Shown: positions 9,759 to 21,056 of the stretch, one piece after another
Layout: the number at the start of each line of letters is the position of its first letter
How positions within the stretch are numbered: position 1 is the first letter of the stretch
Source of the DNA: Ixodes scapularis
Taxonomy: Eukaryota; Arthropoda; Arachnida; Ixodida; Ixodidae
Length of the DNA stretch: 64,000 nucleotides
Reading direction: 5' to 3'
Assembly (NCBI RefSeq): GCF_016920785.2
Contig: NW_024609857.1
Location: 194,755,027 to 194,819,026, forward strand
The notes under the pieces: model-generated
Told to the model about the DNA's origin: nothing
Databases searched by the model: none
Seen by the model: the letters and a program-made list of their open reading frames with translations, nothing else
Position numbers and translations under genes: made by a program

Positions 9759-11259
9759 TAGTGATGTGATTAGCCTAAGCCGTTTTAGAGCACCTTTTGG
9801 AGCAGCCACAAGAGTGTTTTGGAGCAGCAAATGTAGTCTTTGGAGCAACCAAAACAGTGTTTTCGAGCAGCAAAGGTTGGAGCAGATATTCTTAGAAAAA
9901 AAAAATATTCATCTTAAGTGCTTTGCAAACGAGGGGCACTTCGTGTTGTCTTCTGTTCTGATGTGACGTGTTATGTGGGAACTCGCTGCTTGTGTTTGTA
10001 CTGCTGAGACATTCCATAAGTGTACAGTGTTGTAGGCATTGACGAGCAATTCCGAAAAACCGCTTGCCTAAGTTTGAGTGGTTCCCAACTTGCCAGATTT
10101 TCGTCAAAAGTAGGCAAACGTTAAAGAATAGATTGCAAGCATTCCGGGTGGTGCCTCTGTCGTGCAATCATGTTCGCATGCACGTGAGGGAAACTTCGGC
10201 AGGCTTGCAGTTGCGCGTGCTTCGTCGCGCGAGCGGAGACAACGGCTCTTCAATCAAAACCGGAACCATGCCACTCCACTCCCTCACCAACTGATTCCCA
10301 AAATTGTATGCAACCGTGAACTGTCGAGCATAAAACAAAAAAAAAGTCCAGCGACGCGTGCTTGCCAGGCCGGCAAACAAGGTACAAGCTAAACACACAA
10401 AAAAAGAACCTGAGCGCATCGATGCAAGACATCGCGAGCCAGGGTCAAAACAGTCTTGGAGCGCTTTGTGCAACGACTGAACTCGAGACAAACAAGCGCG
10501 CTGTGCGAGTTCAATGTGCAGACATTGCCTTCTTTGCTTTAGCTCACTTCTCTTCACCAACTTTCTTTCGCGGCAGACTTTTCACGAAACCGGGGTCCCT
10601 CTCGAAAGAAAGCCCACTGAGAGAAACCTAGGTAATCAATACTTCGACATAGCAGTCTTTGAGTTAAAGAGGGATTTTTGTTGTAACGTACGATTTAAAC
10701 AAGAACGAGAATGTTGATAAACATGCGGCGGTACTTAGTTTCATTTTGGAAAGCACCATATCCGTAGCGACGTGGGGACGGCAACACCAGGCGAGGTGCG
10801 ACCACAGTGACTGGCAGGCAGGGACCAAATCTAGTTTTCCCACGGCCATTGCTTTCAGGAGCGAGTGCGTTAGCTCAGAAAGTAACTCCCGCCACGCAAA
10901 AACATGGTTTCGTTTCACAGCATATCGGCGTGGCTGGTGCCTGGCACGCTAGCGTCGGAGCGTCCGCACACAGCCACGTCTATCGTTGAAAATATTTATA
11001 AAAACACGGGACGGCGAGAAAACCATGCAAGACCGGATGGACAACTGATCCGGGTTACTTTGCGTCGGGCGGCCGCTTGCGCCACATAACACACGCATAC
11101 GCAATTACGGTACTCAGTTTAGTTTTGGTTTTAAAAGGTGACCGAAGTTGGTTTTTTGGCGCAGCCTTGACGCAGATTACCCATTTTTAGCAAAATGCAG
11201 CAGGATGTAGCAGGGTTAGCAGCCCCTTGGCGCAGTTTGGCGCAGCAATCACATCACTG
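9759..11259. mobile_element. Non-autonomous TIR DNA transposon (hAT-like), 1501 bp, inserted in a LINE
   Basis: The ends read TAGTGATGTGATT and, reversed, CAGTGATGTGATT. They are flanked by CTAGAA at 9753-9758 and 11260-11265. Removing the insert restores the RT codons for QLERIQ, so both edges are exact. Ends beginning CAGTG and a 6-bp duplication are compatible with hAT elements having short duplications. The first ~150 bp contain repeated TTGGAGCAG-like words and the last ~100 bp repeated TTGGCGCAG words, like subterminal transposase-binding repeats. No transposase is visible inside. Confidence 0.75.
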
Positions 11260-11574
11260 CTAGAACGAATCCAGAAAAAAGCACTGCATTTTGTTTATAA
11301 CCAATACGACAGGCTGACTTCCGTCTCTCCATTGTATAAGCTGCCAAACACACCTGAGCTCAAAATACGCGGGAAAATTAGTCGCCTTAAGTTTCTTTAC
11401 AACATAGTCAATGCCAATGTTAAACTTACATTCGAAAAACACATGCAATACATTACATCATCCAGGCAGACATGCAACAAGCATGAGAAAACCATTATAG
11501 TGCCACAATATAAAAAGCTCCGAAATATTCCATCATACTGCACACTGTTCATGAATGAAATAATTTACCCCTAA
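11260..11574 (+). pseudogene. LINE reverse transcriptase C-terminal fragment, right part
   Basis: This is the continuation of the RT C-terminus: LERIQKKALHFVYNQYD, then PLYKLPNTPELKIRGKISRL and on to a stop at 11572-11574. The region is typical of the end of CR1/L2/Jockey-type ORF2. It is joined in frame to 9536-9758 across the TIR element. No catalytic motif is present in the surviving part. Confidence 0.75.
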
Positions 11575-11896
11575 GCATTATCAATCAGCTCACAACTCCC
11601 TGTTTTGTCGCAGCAGTTATAAATCATGCAATGCCAGAGAATAATCGTGCATTTTTGTGTCTCGAGTGTCTTCGAGTGTTGCTTTAGTTTTTCTTTCATA
11701 TCAGTATGCGCTTGTCACTTTGCCTTGTCATGCTGCCTAAGCTCATTGATATTATGTTATTCTTTGTTTGCCTACATTGTACAGTGTACATGCTGTACCG
11801 TGCTCAGGCGATATTTCCAAATAAATCAAAAAAGGCTCGCGTATACCTTTGACTAAAACAAACATTACACTGTTGCCTGTCACATGCTCTCACCAT
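11575..11896. other. Likely LINE 3' UTR and flank, no gene
   Basis: AT-rich, with short frames only. It lies directly downstream of the LINE stop codon and before the duplicated target of the next element. Confidence 0.4.
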
Positions 11897-12565
11897 GTAA
11901 CAACTAGGGATGTCACGAACCACCCTAGGTTCGATTTCGAAAGGTTTCGATATTTGCGAAGCGAACTGAGGTTCGATTTCGAAAAATTTCGATATTTTCG
12001 TACCGACCGAGGTTCGAATTCGAAAAATTCGCAACTTTTGACCACAGCGGAGTTTCGACTTCGAAACTTTAGAAGCTTTCACGGTTTCTAAAATTTCGAA
12101 TTCGAATAATTCGAATATTGTTTTCCTTCAGGTTCGATAAATTCGAAGATTTCAAAATTCTTTGAGAAAAAAATTCGAAAACTTCGAACGCTTCGAATTT
12201 TTATATACATGAAGTTCGAACAATTCGAAGATTTCGAATTTCTTTCTGCATAAAGTTCGAAAAGTTCGAAAGTTTCGATTCTCTTTTAACGCTAAAACTA
12301 AAAAAAAAAAAAAAAAAGAAACTTTGAAGATTTTGAATTTTTTTCTAATCCAACTTTTCAAAGTTCGAAGTTCGATTTTCAAGTTTTCCCACAGTTTCAG
12401 TTTCAAATAACGTTTTCACGACTCACTGGTTTTCACAAAATCAAGTTTAGAAAAGTTAGGGTGTGATATCTAGATTCTGCTAAGTTGGTCAGGCAATGAA
12501 ATGAGACGACGAGTGTCCCGGATGTGCTGGAATATTTGCCAGTGCAGAATTGTGGCGGCAGCCCC

Positions 12566-12622
12566 GGGGGGGGGGGGGGGGGGGCGGGCGGGGGGGGGGG
12601 GCGGGCGGGGGGGGGGGGGGGG
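12566..12622. repeat. G-rich low-complexity tract
   Basis: A run of G broken only by GCGGGC. It lies inside the TTCGAA element and next to a segment (12623-12705) that recurs at 54373-54460. Glycine- or proline-rich frames across it are artefacts of composition. Confidence 0.7.
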
Positions 12623-12710
12623 TTTAACCTGCATTACGAAGTAGTGATTGCACGAACACACTGTTTTACGAGACCCATCCAGTTCGAAACGGCCAGGGGC
12701 GAGCAGGAGG
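12623..12710 (+). repeat. Dispersed repeat also present near 54.4 kb
   Basis: TTTAAC.TGCA..ACG.AGTAGT, then .TCCAG.TCGAAACGG.CAGGGGCG, match 54373-54460 in the same order. In both places a G or C homopolymer lies nearby. The family is not identified, but the TCTTTAACGTGCAC wording resembles common tick interspersed repeats. Confidence 0.45.
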
Positions 12711-14429
12711 TTGAGGCTCAGAAAAACCTTGAAGCGACCTGGCAAACCTGCTCGCCACCCCTTGCACGCTGGTAGTAATCCGATCCGGTGAAGTTTATAA
12801 TTGTCCTGGAGGTTTATTTTCTGGGACGGAGGAATCGCCTCGCAAAAAGCACGAAAACCGAAAGAACTCAGGGTCGTGGAGCGTTCTACCATACAAGTGG
12901 CGTCGAAAGAGGTAGAGGAAGTGGCGTCGGAAGAGGAAAAACGGGGGGAAAGAGGGTAGCGGGGAAGGGGGGGGGGGGGGGGGGGAGGCTTCAGCCTCCT
13001 TCTCTACCTTGCAGATATTTCGGACTGTTAAAAAAAGTAATACGGGGAAAGAGGGCGTGGTCGAGTTTATTTTAATCTGAAATTATTTATGCATATGTAT
13101 AGCTACTGTCGCTCTTCACTGCATAAAAGGTTGCGTAGATGGTCATTGTTAGAAACTCGTTGTCGGAAGGCACTACTCGTCACATGCTTAGTGGTTCGGA
13201 AGTTCAAAGCTGTCTTTTCGACCTAAATACCTGTGCCGATAGTAACAAAACAAAAAAAAAACAAAAAAGAAAGAATAAATGCGGGAATAAAAAGCAGGAG
13301 AAAAAAAACAAAAAAAACTATCAAGAATTCGTCGGAAGTGTTCTATTCTTGCATATTCAGAGATTCAGAACTTCGAAACAAGTTTCTTTTACCAATATGT
13401 GTACAGGCTAAAAGAAACACGTCCCAGGAACGTGAAGCAAAAAAAAAAAAAAAAAGTTTTCTTTTAATGACGTGCTGAACTTGAACACTATTAGAAATCT
13501 TCTCCCATGAGTTAATTTATTCCTTAACGTGAAAAAACAATAAATATATTATTTTGTATTCTGCAGATGGCAATGATATGTACTGTCTGTGGTGTTAATT
13601 TAAATGCGATACCTCAAACAACTTAGACGAAAATAAATATCAAGTTTAGGTCAAAATTGCATGCAGATAAATGTTTGGACATTTCTTCGAAACTCACGTT
13701 GAATAGCAATAATCACATCTTAAGACGGCACTTACCTAAGCTATACATAGATCATTCTTAAAAAAGTATAACATGTCTACCATAAATAGCTCCGGCTGCA
13801 GCGTGCTTCAAATCTGGCACAAACGATAATCGTCAAAAACCCGTCGTCCTTCCTCGCCCCTTCGGGGATTTATTTCTCTAAACCTAAGCATGCCAGAAAA
13901 TTGAAATAAACGACATTGTCTTTCGTAAGGAACGCAACACCGCGTGTAAAAGTTCGAGAAAAAAAATTACGAATGTACCCCACTACTTGAAATCAAATGA
14001 AACCGGCCGCCGGTCTTTCGAAGTTTGACGAACGTCGAACTTTTACCCTAAAAGTTCGAAGTTCGTCGAACTTCTGACTTTTCAGAATTCAAAAGTTCGA
14101 AACTTTTCGAATTCTCTTGATAAATAAGTTCGAAAGTTCGAAATTTATCGAATTTTTTGGTCAGTCAAGTTCGAAAGTTCGACAAGCATCGAACCTTGCA
14201 GCGCAATAAGTTCGAAAGTTCGAAAAAGATCGAACTTTTTAGCGTAATAAGTTCGACGGTTCGAAAAGCGTCGAACTTCTTAGCTTAACAAGTTCGAAAA
14301 TTCGACCTCCGTCGAATTCCACGATATAGACAATTCGAAAAATCGAAATCTTGTCGAACCTCTCGAACCGCTTGATTCGATCATTGAAACTTCGATTCGA
14401 AAAAAGTTTGCGGCATCCCTAGTAACAAC

Positions 14430-15289
14430 TAGCTTGCACATGTTTACAGAACCTTGAAAATAAAATAAATGCAATCAACAAAAAAGGTTTAACAAATGAA
14501 AACTATAAACTGCCAGTACACAGCACAACACAGCTAGTGCAAACAAGCAATCGCAGGTTTTTCGAGTTTTTCTCTTTGAAACCAAGGGATGTCCTCCAAG
14601 TTATTATTGTACGGAAAGAGCTCATTTAGTTCTATAATGTAAGCGACAACATTTCGTGCACACTAATACTATTTAGAAGTAACATGCAAAAATGAGCCGA
14701 TGTCATGTTTGCGCTAACAGTGTCGCGATGTGTACATATAAATTGAAGCCCCCAGTTCAAAAATAATATTATTGCACTACGAAATTTTTAAATTATGTTA
14801 TATCTCATTTTACTTTATTTGAGAAAACTGGCTCTCGTGGCTTCTTTAAATGCAGAAAAAGAAATTAATACCTGAAAAGTAGTCTAAGAAATTATGTTGT
14901 TTGGGAGAATGAGTAAAACATTATCGAGTGAATAAACTGTGACTACCTCTATGATTTTCAAGTGAGTTTGTTTGGTGCGATTGATCCTGGACATGGTGGA
15001 AAGAAAGACAACATTTTGTGATGCCAGTTCAACTGAATTTGACAAGAAGGAACAAAAAAATACTTTCGACTATTTATCACTATACGCCAATTTCTAACAT
15101 CTGACCGTTGACTTGTCTAAGCAAATGCAACTCAGAAATGTAGCTACTGAGTGCGTTAAGTATGAATCTGACCCCCTTTGGAATGCATTCCAGTTTGTGC
15201 AACCTGTCTGCCTTGTGGGAAAACCAAATTGTTAGCATACAAGTAGAGCTCTGATTAAACTTTATATGCTATATTATTTGTTTCAGCTT
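14430..15289. other. AT-rich DNA without a recognised feature
   Basis: No sustained frame or repeat structure seen in this stretch. Confidence 0.4.
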
Positions 15290-15535
15290 GTACGCAAATG
15301 TAAGGGTTCACCTGAGGGCAGAAAGCTTACTCCTATCCTTGTTTACAACATTCTTAATCTGCCGATACCAAATCAATGTCATTAAAGGTAACACCAAGGT
15401 ATTTGTAATGGTCTACATATTTTATGTCTTTCCTGTTCACGGAATAGCTCAACTCGACACACTTTTACTTCAAAGTTATTGACATTGATAGAGTCTTTTT
15501 GTAATAAATTTACATCGGCCATCCATACCTCGGCA
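15290..15535 (-). pseudogene. Decayed LINE RT fragment
   Basis: Read on the minus strand, this gives AEVWMADVNLLQK, then NVNNFEVKVCRVELF, and after a one-base shift DIKYVDHYKYLGVTFND. The YKYLGV motif followed by a D/N is the conserved block just after the RT catalytic region of non-LTR retrotransposons. The fragment is short, frameshifted and has lost its YADD box. The clade cannot be told. Confidence 0.6.
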
Positions 15536-15540
15536 TTCGT

Positions 15541-15815
15541 CACTAATGAGTGTGATCACTCGCGATCACTCACGCTCACTCACACTCATCGCCAGATATA
15601 AGGTGAGTTTGAGTGAGGCCAAGAGTCTCGAAAAAATGTGAGAGTGAGCATGAGTTCTGAGAACTTGTGATTGTGAGTGTCAGTTCTAAAACTCATGAGT
15701 GTGAGTGCGTGTGAGTTCCAAGAATTCATAAGCATGAGTGTGATGACCGTGATGACCTAAAACTGTGATGACCCTGATGATCAGTGAGTGTGATGACCGT
15801 GATGGCCTGTGAGCG
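15541..15815. repeat. Degenerate TGAGTG/TGATGACC minisatellite
   Basis: Begins as CACTCGCGATCACTCACGCTC and passes through many variants of GAGTGTGAGTG, ending in repeats of GTGATGACC. It is irregular, so it arose by old slippage and not recent amplification. Confidence 0.7.
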
Positions 15816-17308
15816 CTAGAATTTACGTCGACTGGCTTGGTCACGTGATTTCCCAGGGCTTCTTAGTGGACAAGGGGGCCCTCGCTTCACAACTGCTGCA
15901 CGGGGTTGAGGTTTCGTCCGGGACCTGTGCAGTGTTAAGTTGACAAGCTGTGGAGGGTTGGGAGGGAAGGGGCGAGCCGTTCGCTAGTAGCAGACGAGGA
16001 GGCGCCAACGGACTGACAGTGTTTTGCCGTACGACACGTGAAAGCTGGGAAACGTCAAACCTGGGGAATCACTCTGAACGGGGCCTTTTACATGGCGATT
16101 GCGCGCTCCTCTCGCCATGGAAAACAAAGGCTCGTGTGGTTTTAGATTGCTGTTGGTGACAGTGTGTCTTGTATTTTTGTGATTGTGTGAAATGTAACTT
16201 TAGCACTGCAAATAACTAATATTCTCTTCGCCACCTGTTTTCACCTAAAATGCCATCTATGCACGCACCTCACAGTGCTTTTCACTCGTCACTAAGTAAC
16301 TGCAACAAAAAAGCATTGTAATTAATCAGCTTCGAGCAACATTTTTAATACCTTGCAATATGTGACACAGATCATGTTGTTTTTTTTTTTGTTTTTTTAA
16401 GTGTCTTATGTCATGGCAAGACATCATGAAAATGATTTGTTCAAAATTGTTTGTAGTGGTATGAAGACACACACCAACCCTCAATTGCTCCTGTAAGAAT
16501 AGCTGTCTTCTCGTAGGCCATGATTTACGGTGATCTTGTCACCCTTACAAGGCAACTCAGCTCAATTCTGAATATTTAGGGGTAATGAGCAATTTCACAT
16601 TAAAAACACCAATGAAAGACACTATGTCATTTGCTCCGCGAAAAATGGGATATATATTGTTAAATTTTACATTAAACATGACCAGACACCGAAACTTCGG
16701 CTTCGTCTGGCAACATTGGCCTTGGGAAGCCAAAAACATGGCTATCACGTGGTATGAGATGTCACATGATCCTCCACGCAACAACGGGCAGGATTGGGGC
16801 GGGCCAACGGGCCACCGTTGGGGCGGGCATGTGCCAGGCGCATGTGTTGTCTGCACCGCACTCTTCACCACGTTTTGGTTTGTGCACGACGTCTGACTGA
16901 GAGTCTGCATGACGTCTGCACAATTGCGGCATCAATCTGCACACAGAGTGTGGACAAAACTCTGCGAGACAATAATCACAAATGGTGAGACGACGACGGC
17001 GGTTGTGACGCGGGAGACGGCAGTAACAATGGGATGGCTGGATGGCCCCCAAGAAGCATGATGCGCAGGCGCGTTACCCCAATCACATGGACACTGCTGA
17101 GCGCTGAGAGGAAACATTGCTGATGTCACCCGTTACGCTTGCTCAGAGAAGCGAAAATAAACAGAAAGGGGCAATGATGATGACGTTTAGCTCAATGTTG
17201 GCTACGCCAAAGCGTTAGCTTTGACTGCGCTGTTGGCTGTGCCTCAATTCCTCCGCTAGAGTCAGCCGATTACGGCAACTTGGCGCGTTGCAAGGTTTGC
17301 CGGACCAT
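15816..17308. other. No gene recognised
   Basis: Moderate GC with short frames on both strands and no conserved protein signature. A T-run lies at 16380-16397. The function, if any, is not visible. Confidence 0.4.
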
Positions 17309-18033
17309 TTAAGGGGGGACACTACCCAAGAGGGTTAACTTTTAAACCTGTGGCTTAATATGAATGAAATTTAGAGTATATACCGGAAGTTGCAAGGCAG
17401 AATGCAGTGCAAAGTTTCATCAGTGTACATGAGCTGTAAAATAACTTGTAGTCATTTTTATCAGGAACACACCCACTTTGTTTAGGAAAACTATCGTTAG
17501 GAGACTAATGTAATACCAAACATTTGTCTACTCTAGATCCGCAGCAGAATGCCTGAAGAGCGCAGCTCTGAAAAGAAAATTTCCAAAAAGGAATTTACTC
17601 TATGCTAGCATCGCAGTGAAAAATCAAATAAATTTTTTTGCCTTTCATGTCATCCACAAAATCTTAACATCTTTTATAAAAGACATCCACAAAGTCAAAA
17701 AACAATTCCATAGTTGCACTGCCCATAAAATTCCACTTAGGAAAAACAATAAGCGAGTCTTTCCTCTTGTCCCATTAACAAACAATAGTTTTCCTAAAAT
17801 GAAATTTATGCCAAAATGTGGAACAGAGAAAAATGTGTTCAAAGTGTTCCAACCCCTACCTTTGCTTTAGCTTCAATGGACCGAAAATTATTTATAAAAA
17901 ATTAACTATGCAGTGTAAACTGTGAAACTTTCTGGAAATACTCTCCAGGTGCTGGTGGATGTAAATACGACATTTTTCAAAAATCAACTTTTTTTGCAGA
18001 AAATGTTTTTTTTTGGGTAGTGTTTTCCCTTAA
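17309..18033. mobile_element. TTAA-flanked non-autonomous element, copy A
   Basis: Starts TTAAGGGGGGACACTACCC and ends TGGGTAGTGTTTTCCCTTAA, so it has roughly 16-bp inverted ends within TTAA. The interior matches copy B (18041-18857): CTTTTATAAAAGACA, CCAACCCC.CCTTT.CTTTAGCTTC and CTATGCAGTGTA occur in the same order. TTAA target use is shared by piggyBac and Kolobok elements. No transposase is present, so the superfamily is open. Confidence 0.65.
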
Positions 18034-18040
18034 GAAACAT

Positions 18041-18857
18041 TTAAGGGGACACGCCCCCTGGGGGGGGAAGGGGGGGGGGGGGGGGGGGTGTCCCCTTAAA
18101 TGAAAGGTCAACTTTTGAACCCTCGGCTTAAAATTAATGAAATTTACAGGGTAGGCTGGTGTTCATGCTAGAGGGTGCTAAAAAAAATTTTTGGTCCGTC
18201 GGTTAAATCGGAAGGAAATTAGAGCAGCTAGAGGGTGCTAAAAAAACTTTTTGGTCCGTCGGTTAAATCGGAAGGAAATTAGAGCAGCTTTCATTAGCAA
18301 CACGCATACATCGTTTAGTTAATCTATCGTCGGAAAACTATCACAATATTGAAGATTTTTATTCGCTAGATAGGTAGCAGAATGCCTAGGGGGTGCGGCT
18401 ATGAAAAGGTTTTTGTAAAAAGTCATTTATTACTATAAATTTTGTCTTCTGCAAAATTGTTAAACTTTTTAGTCTTCTGTGTCTTCGACAAAATGCAAAC
18501 ATATTTTATAAAAGGCAACCGTAAAGTGACAAAAGAATCCTATAGCCACATTCTTCATTAAATTTTAGTCAGGAAAAGTGAAGAACAAGCCTTACCTGTA
18601 TTGCCATTGGAATTTGGTACAAATGGAATTTGTACCAAAAAGTGGGACGGAGAAAAATGTGTTCAAAGTGCTCCAACCCCTGCCTTTTCTTTAGCTTCGG
18701 TGGGCAGAAAATAATATATAAAAAATTAACTATGCAGTGTAGGCTAATTAAACTTTCTGGAAATACTCTCTAGATGTTGGTGGATGTAAATATATGTCAT
18801 TTTCCAAAATCAACTTTTTTGCAGATATTTTGTCTTCTGGGTAGTGTCCCCCTTTAA
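18041..18857. mobile_element. TTAA-flanked non-autonomous element, copy B
   Basis: This is a second member of the same family, only seven bases after copy A. It starts TTAAGGGGACACG and ends GGGTAGTGTCCCCCTTTAA. Its left end holds a long G-tract enclosed by TTAAGGGGACAC and GTGTCCCCTTAA, a perfect 12-bp inverted pair. It carries a ~60-bp internal tandem duplication (18168-18288). Confidence 0.65.
18168..18288. repeat. Two tandem ~60-bp units inside TTAA element B
   Basis: The unit GCTAGAGGGTGCTAAAAAAA followed by TTGGTCCGTCGGTTAAATCG and GGAAGGAAATTAGAGCAG appears twice in a row, differing by one or two bases. Copy A lacks the duplication. Confidence 0.85.
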
Positions 18858-19214
18858 ACAGAACTAGGTCGTAATATTGGATGTGTGGTCTTCCTAGGTG
18901 AAATTGAAGAAGACTGCATTATTTTTTAAAAAAACAAAAATGAAGCATAGTTGCTTTGTAATTGAATTGACATGTCAGTACCAGTAAACTCCGAAGGAAG
19001 TAAAACCTAGCAATTACTTTTAGTGTCCATATATTGTAGAGTGTTTTGCAATGTATCCTTACAAAGCTTTAACGTTTCAATACAAGTAGCATATACTGGT
19101 GATTGAGAGTGCCTGGGTCGTGTTCATCACAAAAGTCACGAGGAGGAGGAGATGCAACAACGAGCTTGAGGAAAAAAAATCAGGTAATTTTCAAAGCTAG
19201 CAATTCAATGTACT
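18858..19214. other. No gene recognised
   Basis: AT-rich spacer with no recognisable feature, ending at the duplicated target of the next element. Confidence 0.4.
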
Positions 19215-19368
19215 ATATATATTAGTCTTGTGCGAATAGTGGTTTTGCCCGAATATTTTCGATTCGAATATCGAATAGTTTTTTCACGCCTTTCACTACC
19301 ATCGCATAATGCTCACGACAAAAACCCAGCTAAACTTGTGAAGGTTGTTCCACTTGTTTATTTATAAA

Positions 19369-20370
19369 TAGGGTTCCGCCGTTTTCGGTTTCTATTCTTC
19401 CAAAATTCGGCGTACTTTTTTCGGTGTTTATTTTAAAATTCAATTTTCGCTTTTTTTCGGCGTATATTTATGTTCACAAAAGTTTGTCGGCTTTTTCGGT
19501 GAATACAAAATAAACACCAATGGACACCGGATCAGATTATCCTTGTAGCTCAGATATTTGTGATCACTCAAAGAATAACGGCGCAGATGCATTGAAAAAG
19601 AAATGGACACTTTATTTGGCAAATGTGTGCAACTGTAAAAGGAACAAGAAAAAAAAAAAAAAACAAGTACAAAAAAGTCAGATATGAAGCCTATGCCCAA
19701 AATCATTTAACTTTACCATCTGTATATCAGGATTACGTGATCTTATTTTAGTACACCCACACATGTGCTTTCCCAGGTTCTTCTCGTTGATCCGCGCTCT
19801 TTCTTTTTTGTTAATATGACACTGAGCTTGGAGAATGCCCTCTCAACGCTAACACTGGACACCGGCAGTCTGAGGAGGTGAAGCACTGCCTGAGCCAAAA
19901 TCGACCAATCAACCAAATGTGACCGCCAAAAGAGACACGGTGCGACGTTTTGACGCACAAAACAAGATGCAGAACTTACATCAAGTCAGTGTTCCTTACA
20001 ACGAGTTTGAAAACGCGCTCGTACATAGCGAAGTCATGGGACATTTCGGACTTCACGTTCCGATCGATGATGCGCACATTAAACCAAAACGTCATGATGG
20101 CACCCGTGCATCCCATACATTCGGACACATTTCGATAGACACTGTCGTTCCACTTTTTCGCCATGGCTCTGCGGCACGACTGGAAGGTCAAAGTGACCTT
20201 TTTCGGTTAAAACCAAAATTTAGAAATGGATTCGACATACTTTTATCAGTTTTTATTGATTTAAATCGAAAATGCCGAACCTAAAAACCGACCTTTTTCG
20301 GTTAAAACCGAATTTCTGATCATGAATTCGGCATACTTTTATCGGTTTAAACCGAAAACTCCGAACCCTA
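19369..20370. mobile_element. Nested hAT-like element, 1002 bp
   Basis: The ends are TAGGGTTCCGCCGTTTTCGG and, reversed, TAGGGTTCGGAGTTTTCGG. The flanks are TTTATAAA (19361-19368) and CTTATAAA (20371-20378), an 8-bp duplication with one change. Subterminal words such as TTCGGTTTAAACCGAA repeat at both ends. It includes a remnant of a hAT transposase C-terminus (19743-19958), so it is a deletion derivative of an autonomous hAT. Confidence 0.75.
19743..19958 (-). pseudogene. hAT transposase C-terminal dimerisation remnant
   Basis: A short minus-strand frame reads AVLHLLRLPVSSVSVERAFSKLSVI followed by a basic stretch. LPVSS..VERAFS is the hallmark of the hAT C-terminal dimerisation domain, which also completes the RNase H-like catalytic fold. 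The catalytic D residues and the BED finger are absent. The frame ends at the edge of the surviving block. It identifies the surrounding TIR element as hAT. Confidence 0.8.
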
Positions 20371-20780
20371 CTTATAAACAAAGTTTAATCTATCTATATT
20401 TATGAACTGTGACCTCAGAAGGTCTGGTGTTTTGGGATGGCAAGTAAAGGACGGATTTGACATAAAATGAATCCTGTAGAGATGGCCAGCTATACCCAAA
20501 GGAGTGAATTTACAAATCTTGCTATATAAAATATTCTTTCTTTAATCTCGCGTTAAAAAAAAAATGAATCGTGCATGATGAACGCAGGTTGTAAGGGCAT
20601 CTCTGCCTAACATAGTATACTCGTGCATAACAGTTTAATTTTGAAACTTTTACTACAATGTAGATACAGACATTCACAAACTTTTAATTTATTTTCGAAT
20701 ACAGTCGGCACAGGTGCACCATCCTGCTTTGAATGTATGCTTTACTTCCAAGCACGCAATTACAATATTCATACTTCTCC

Positions 20781-20951
20781 AAGTGTTCATCGCGGCGGGT
20801 TACCCCATTGAGTGCGCTTCGTACCAAGCACCGGTGCGCTGCGGAGTAGCAACACCCGCGAAGCTCGCTTCCGCGGGTATTGCTTCTCCGCAGCGCACCG
20901 GTGCTTGGTGAGAAGTGCACTCAACGGGGCTAACTGCCGCAATCAACACTT
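20781..20951. repeat. Near-perfect 170-bp hairpin
   Basis: Arms run from AAGTGTTCATCGCGGC at the left to GCCGCAATCAACACTT at the right. They are about 80 bases each, GC-rich, roughly 85-90% complementary by eye, and separated by a short loop around GAAGCTCGCTTC. It lies inside the outer hAT-like element and differs sharply in base composition from its AT-rich host. Confidence 0.85.
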
Positions 20952-21056
20952 CGAAAAACGCGAATAGTGCATTTCTTCTCGAAGCGAATATCGAATAGTG
21001 TATTATTCGGAACTACTATTCGAAATTTTGAATATTCGCACATCCCTAATATATAT

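Larger units (their letters stand above)
11905..14421. mobile_element. hAT-like non-autonomous element with TTCGAA-packed ends, 2517 bp
   Basis: The left end is TAGGGATGTCACGAA and the right end, reversed, is TAGGGATGCCGCAAA. An 8-bp duplication GTAACAAC flanks both (11897-11904 and 14422-14429) and fits the nTnnnnAn preference of hAT integration. The outer ~500 bp on the left and ~430 bp on the right are dense in TTCGAA and half-sites. On the right they fall into units of roughly 41-44 bp (for example around 14160-14330), a form typical of subterminal transposase-binding repeats. The centre holds G-tracts and A-tracts but no transposase. Confidence 0.8.
19223..21048. mobile_element. Outer hAT-like element, 1826 bp, hosting a nested element
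   Basis: The left end TAGTCTTGTGCGAATA and the reversed right end TAGGGATGTGCGAATA form the inverted termini. An 8-bp ATATATAT duplication flanks them (19215-19222 and 21049-21056). Subterminal CGAATA/ATTCG words repeat at both ends. The TAGGGATG start links it to the element at 11905-14421. It contains the nested element at 19369-20370 and a strong hairpin at 20781-20951. Confidence 0.7.

Noticed and set aside
12470..12892. Proline- and glycine-rich frames over G/C tracts (also near 38.6, 51.6, 54.5 and 61.3 kb)
   Set aside because: They are produced by homopolymers in MITEs and repeats; frames exist on both strands and have no conserved flanks.
15541..15815. CRISPR-like or satellite array
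   Set aside because: The TGAGTG words are irregular, there are no unique spacers of constant length, and the genome is eukaryotic.
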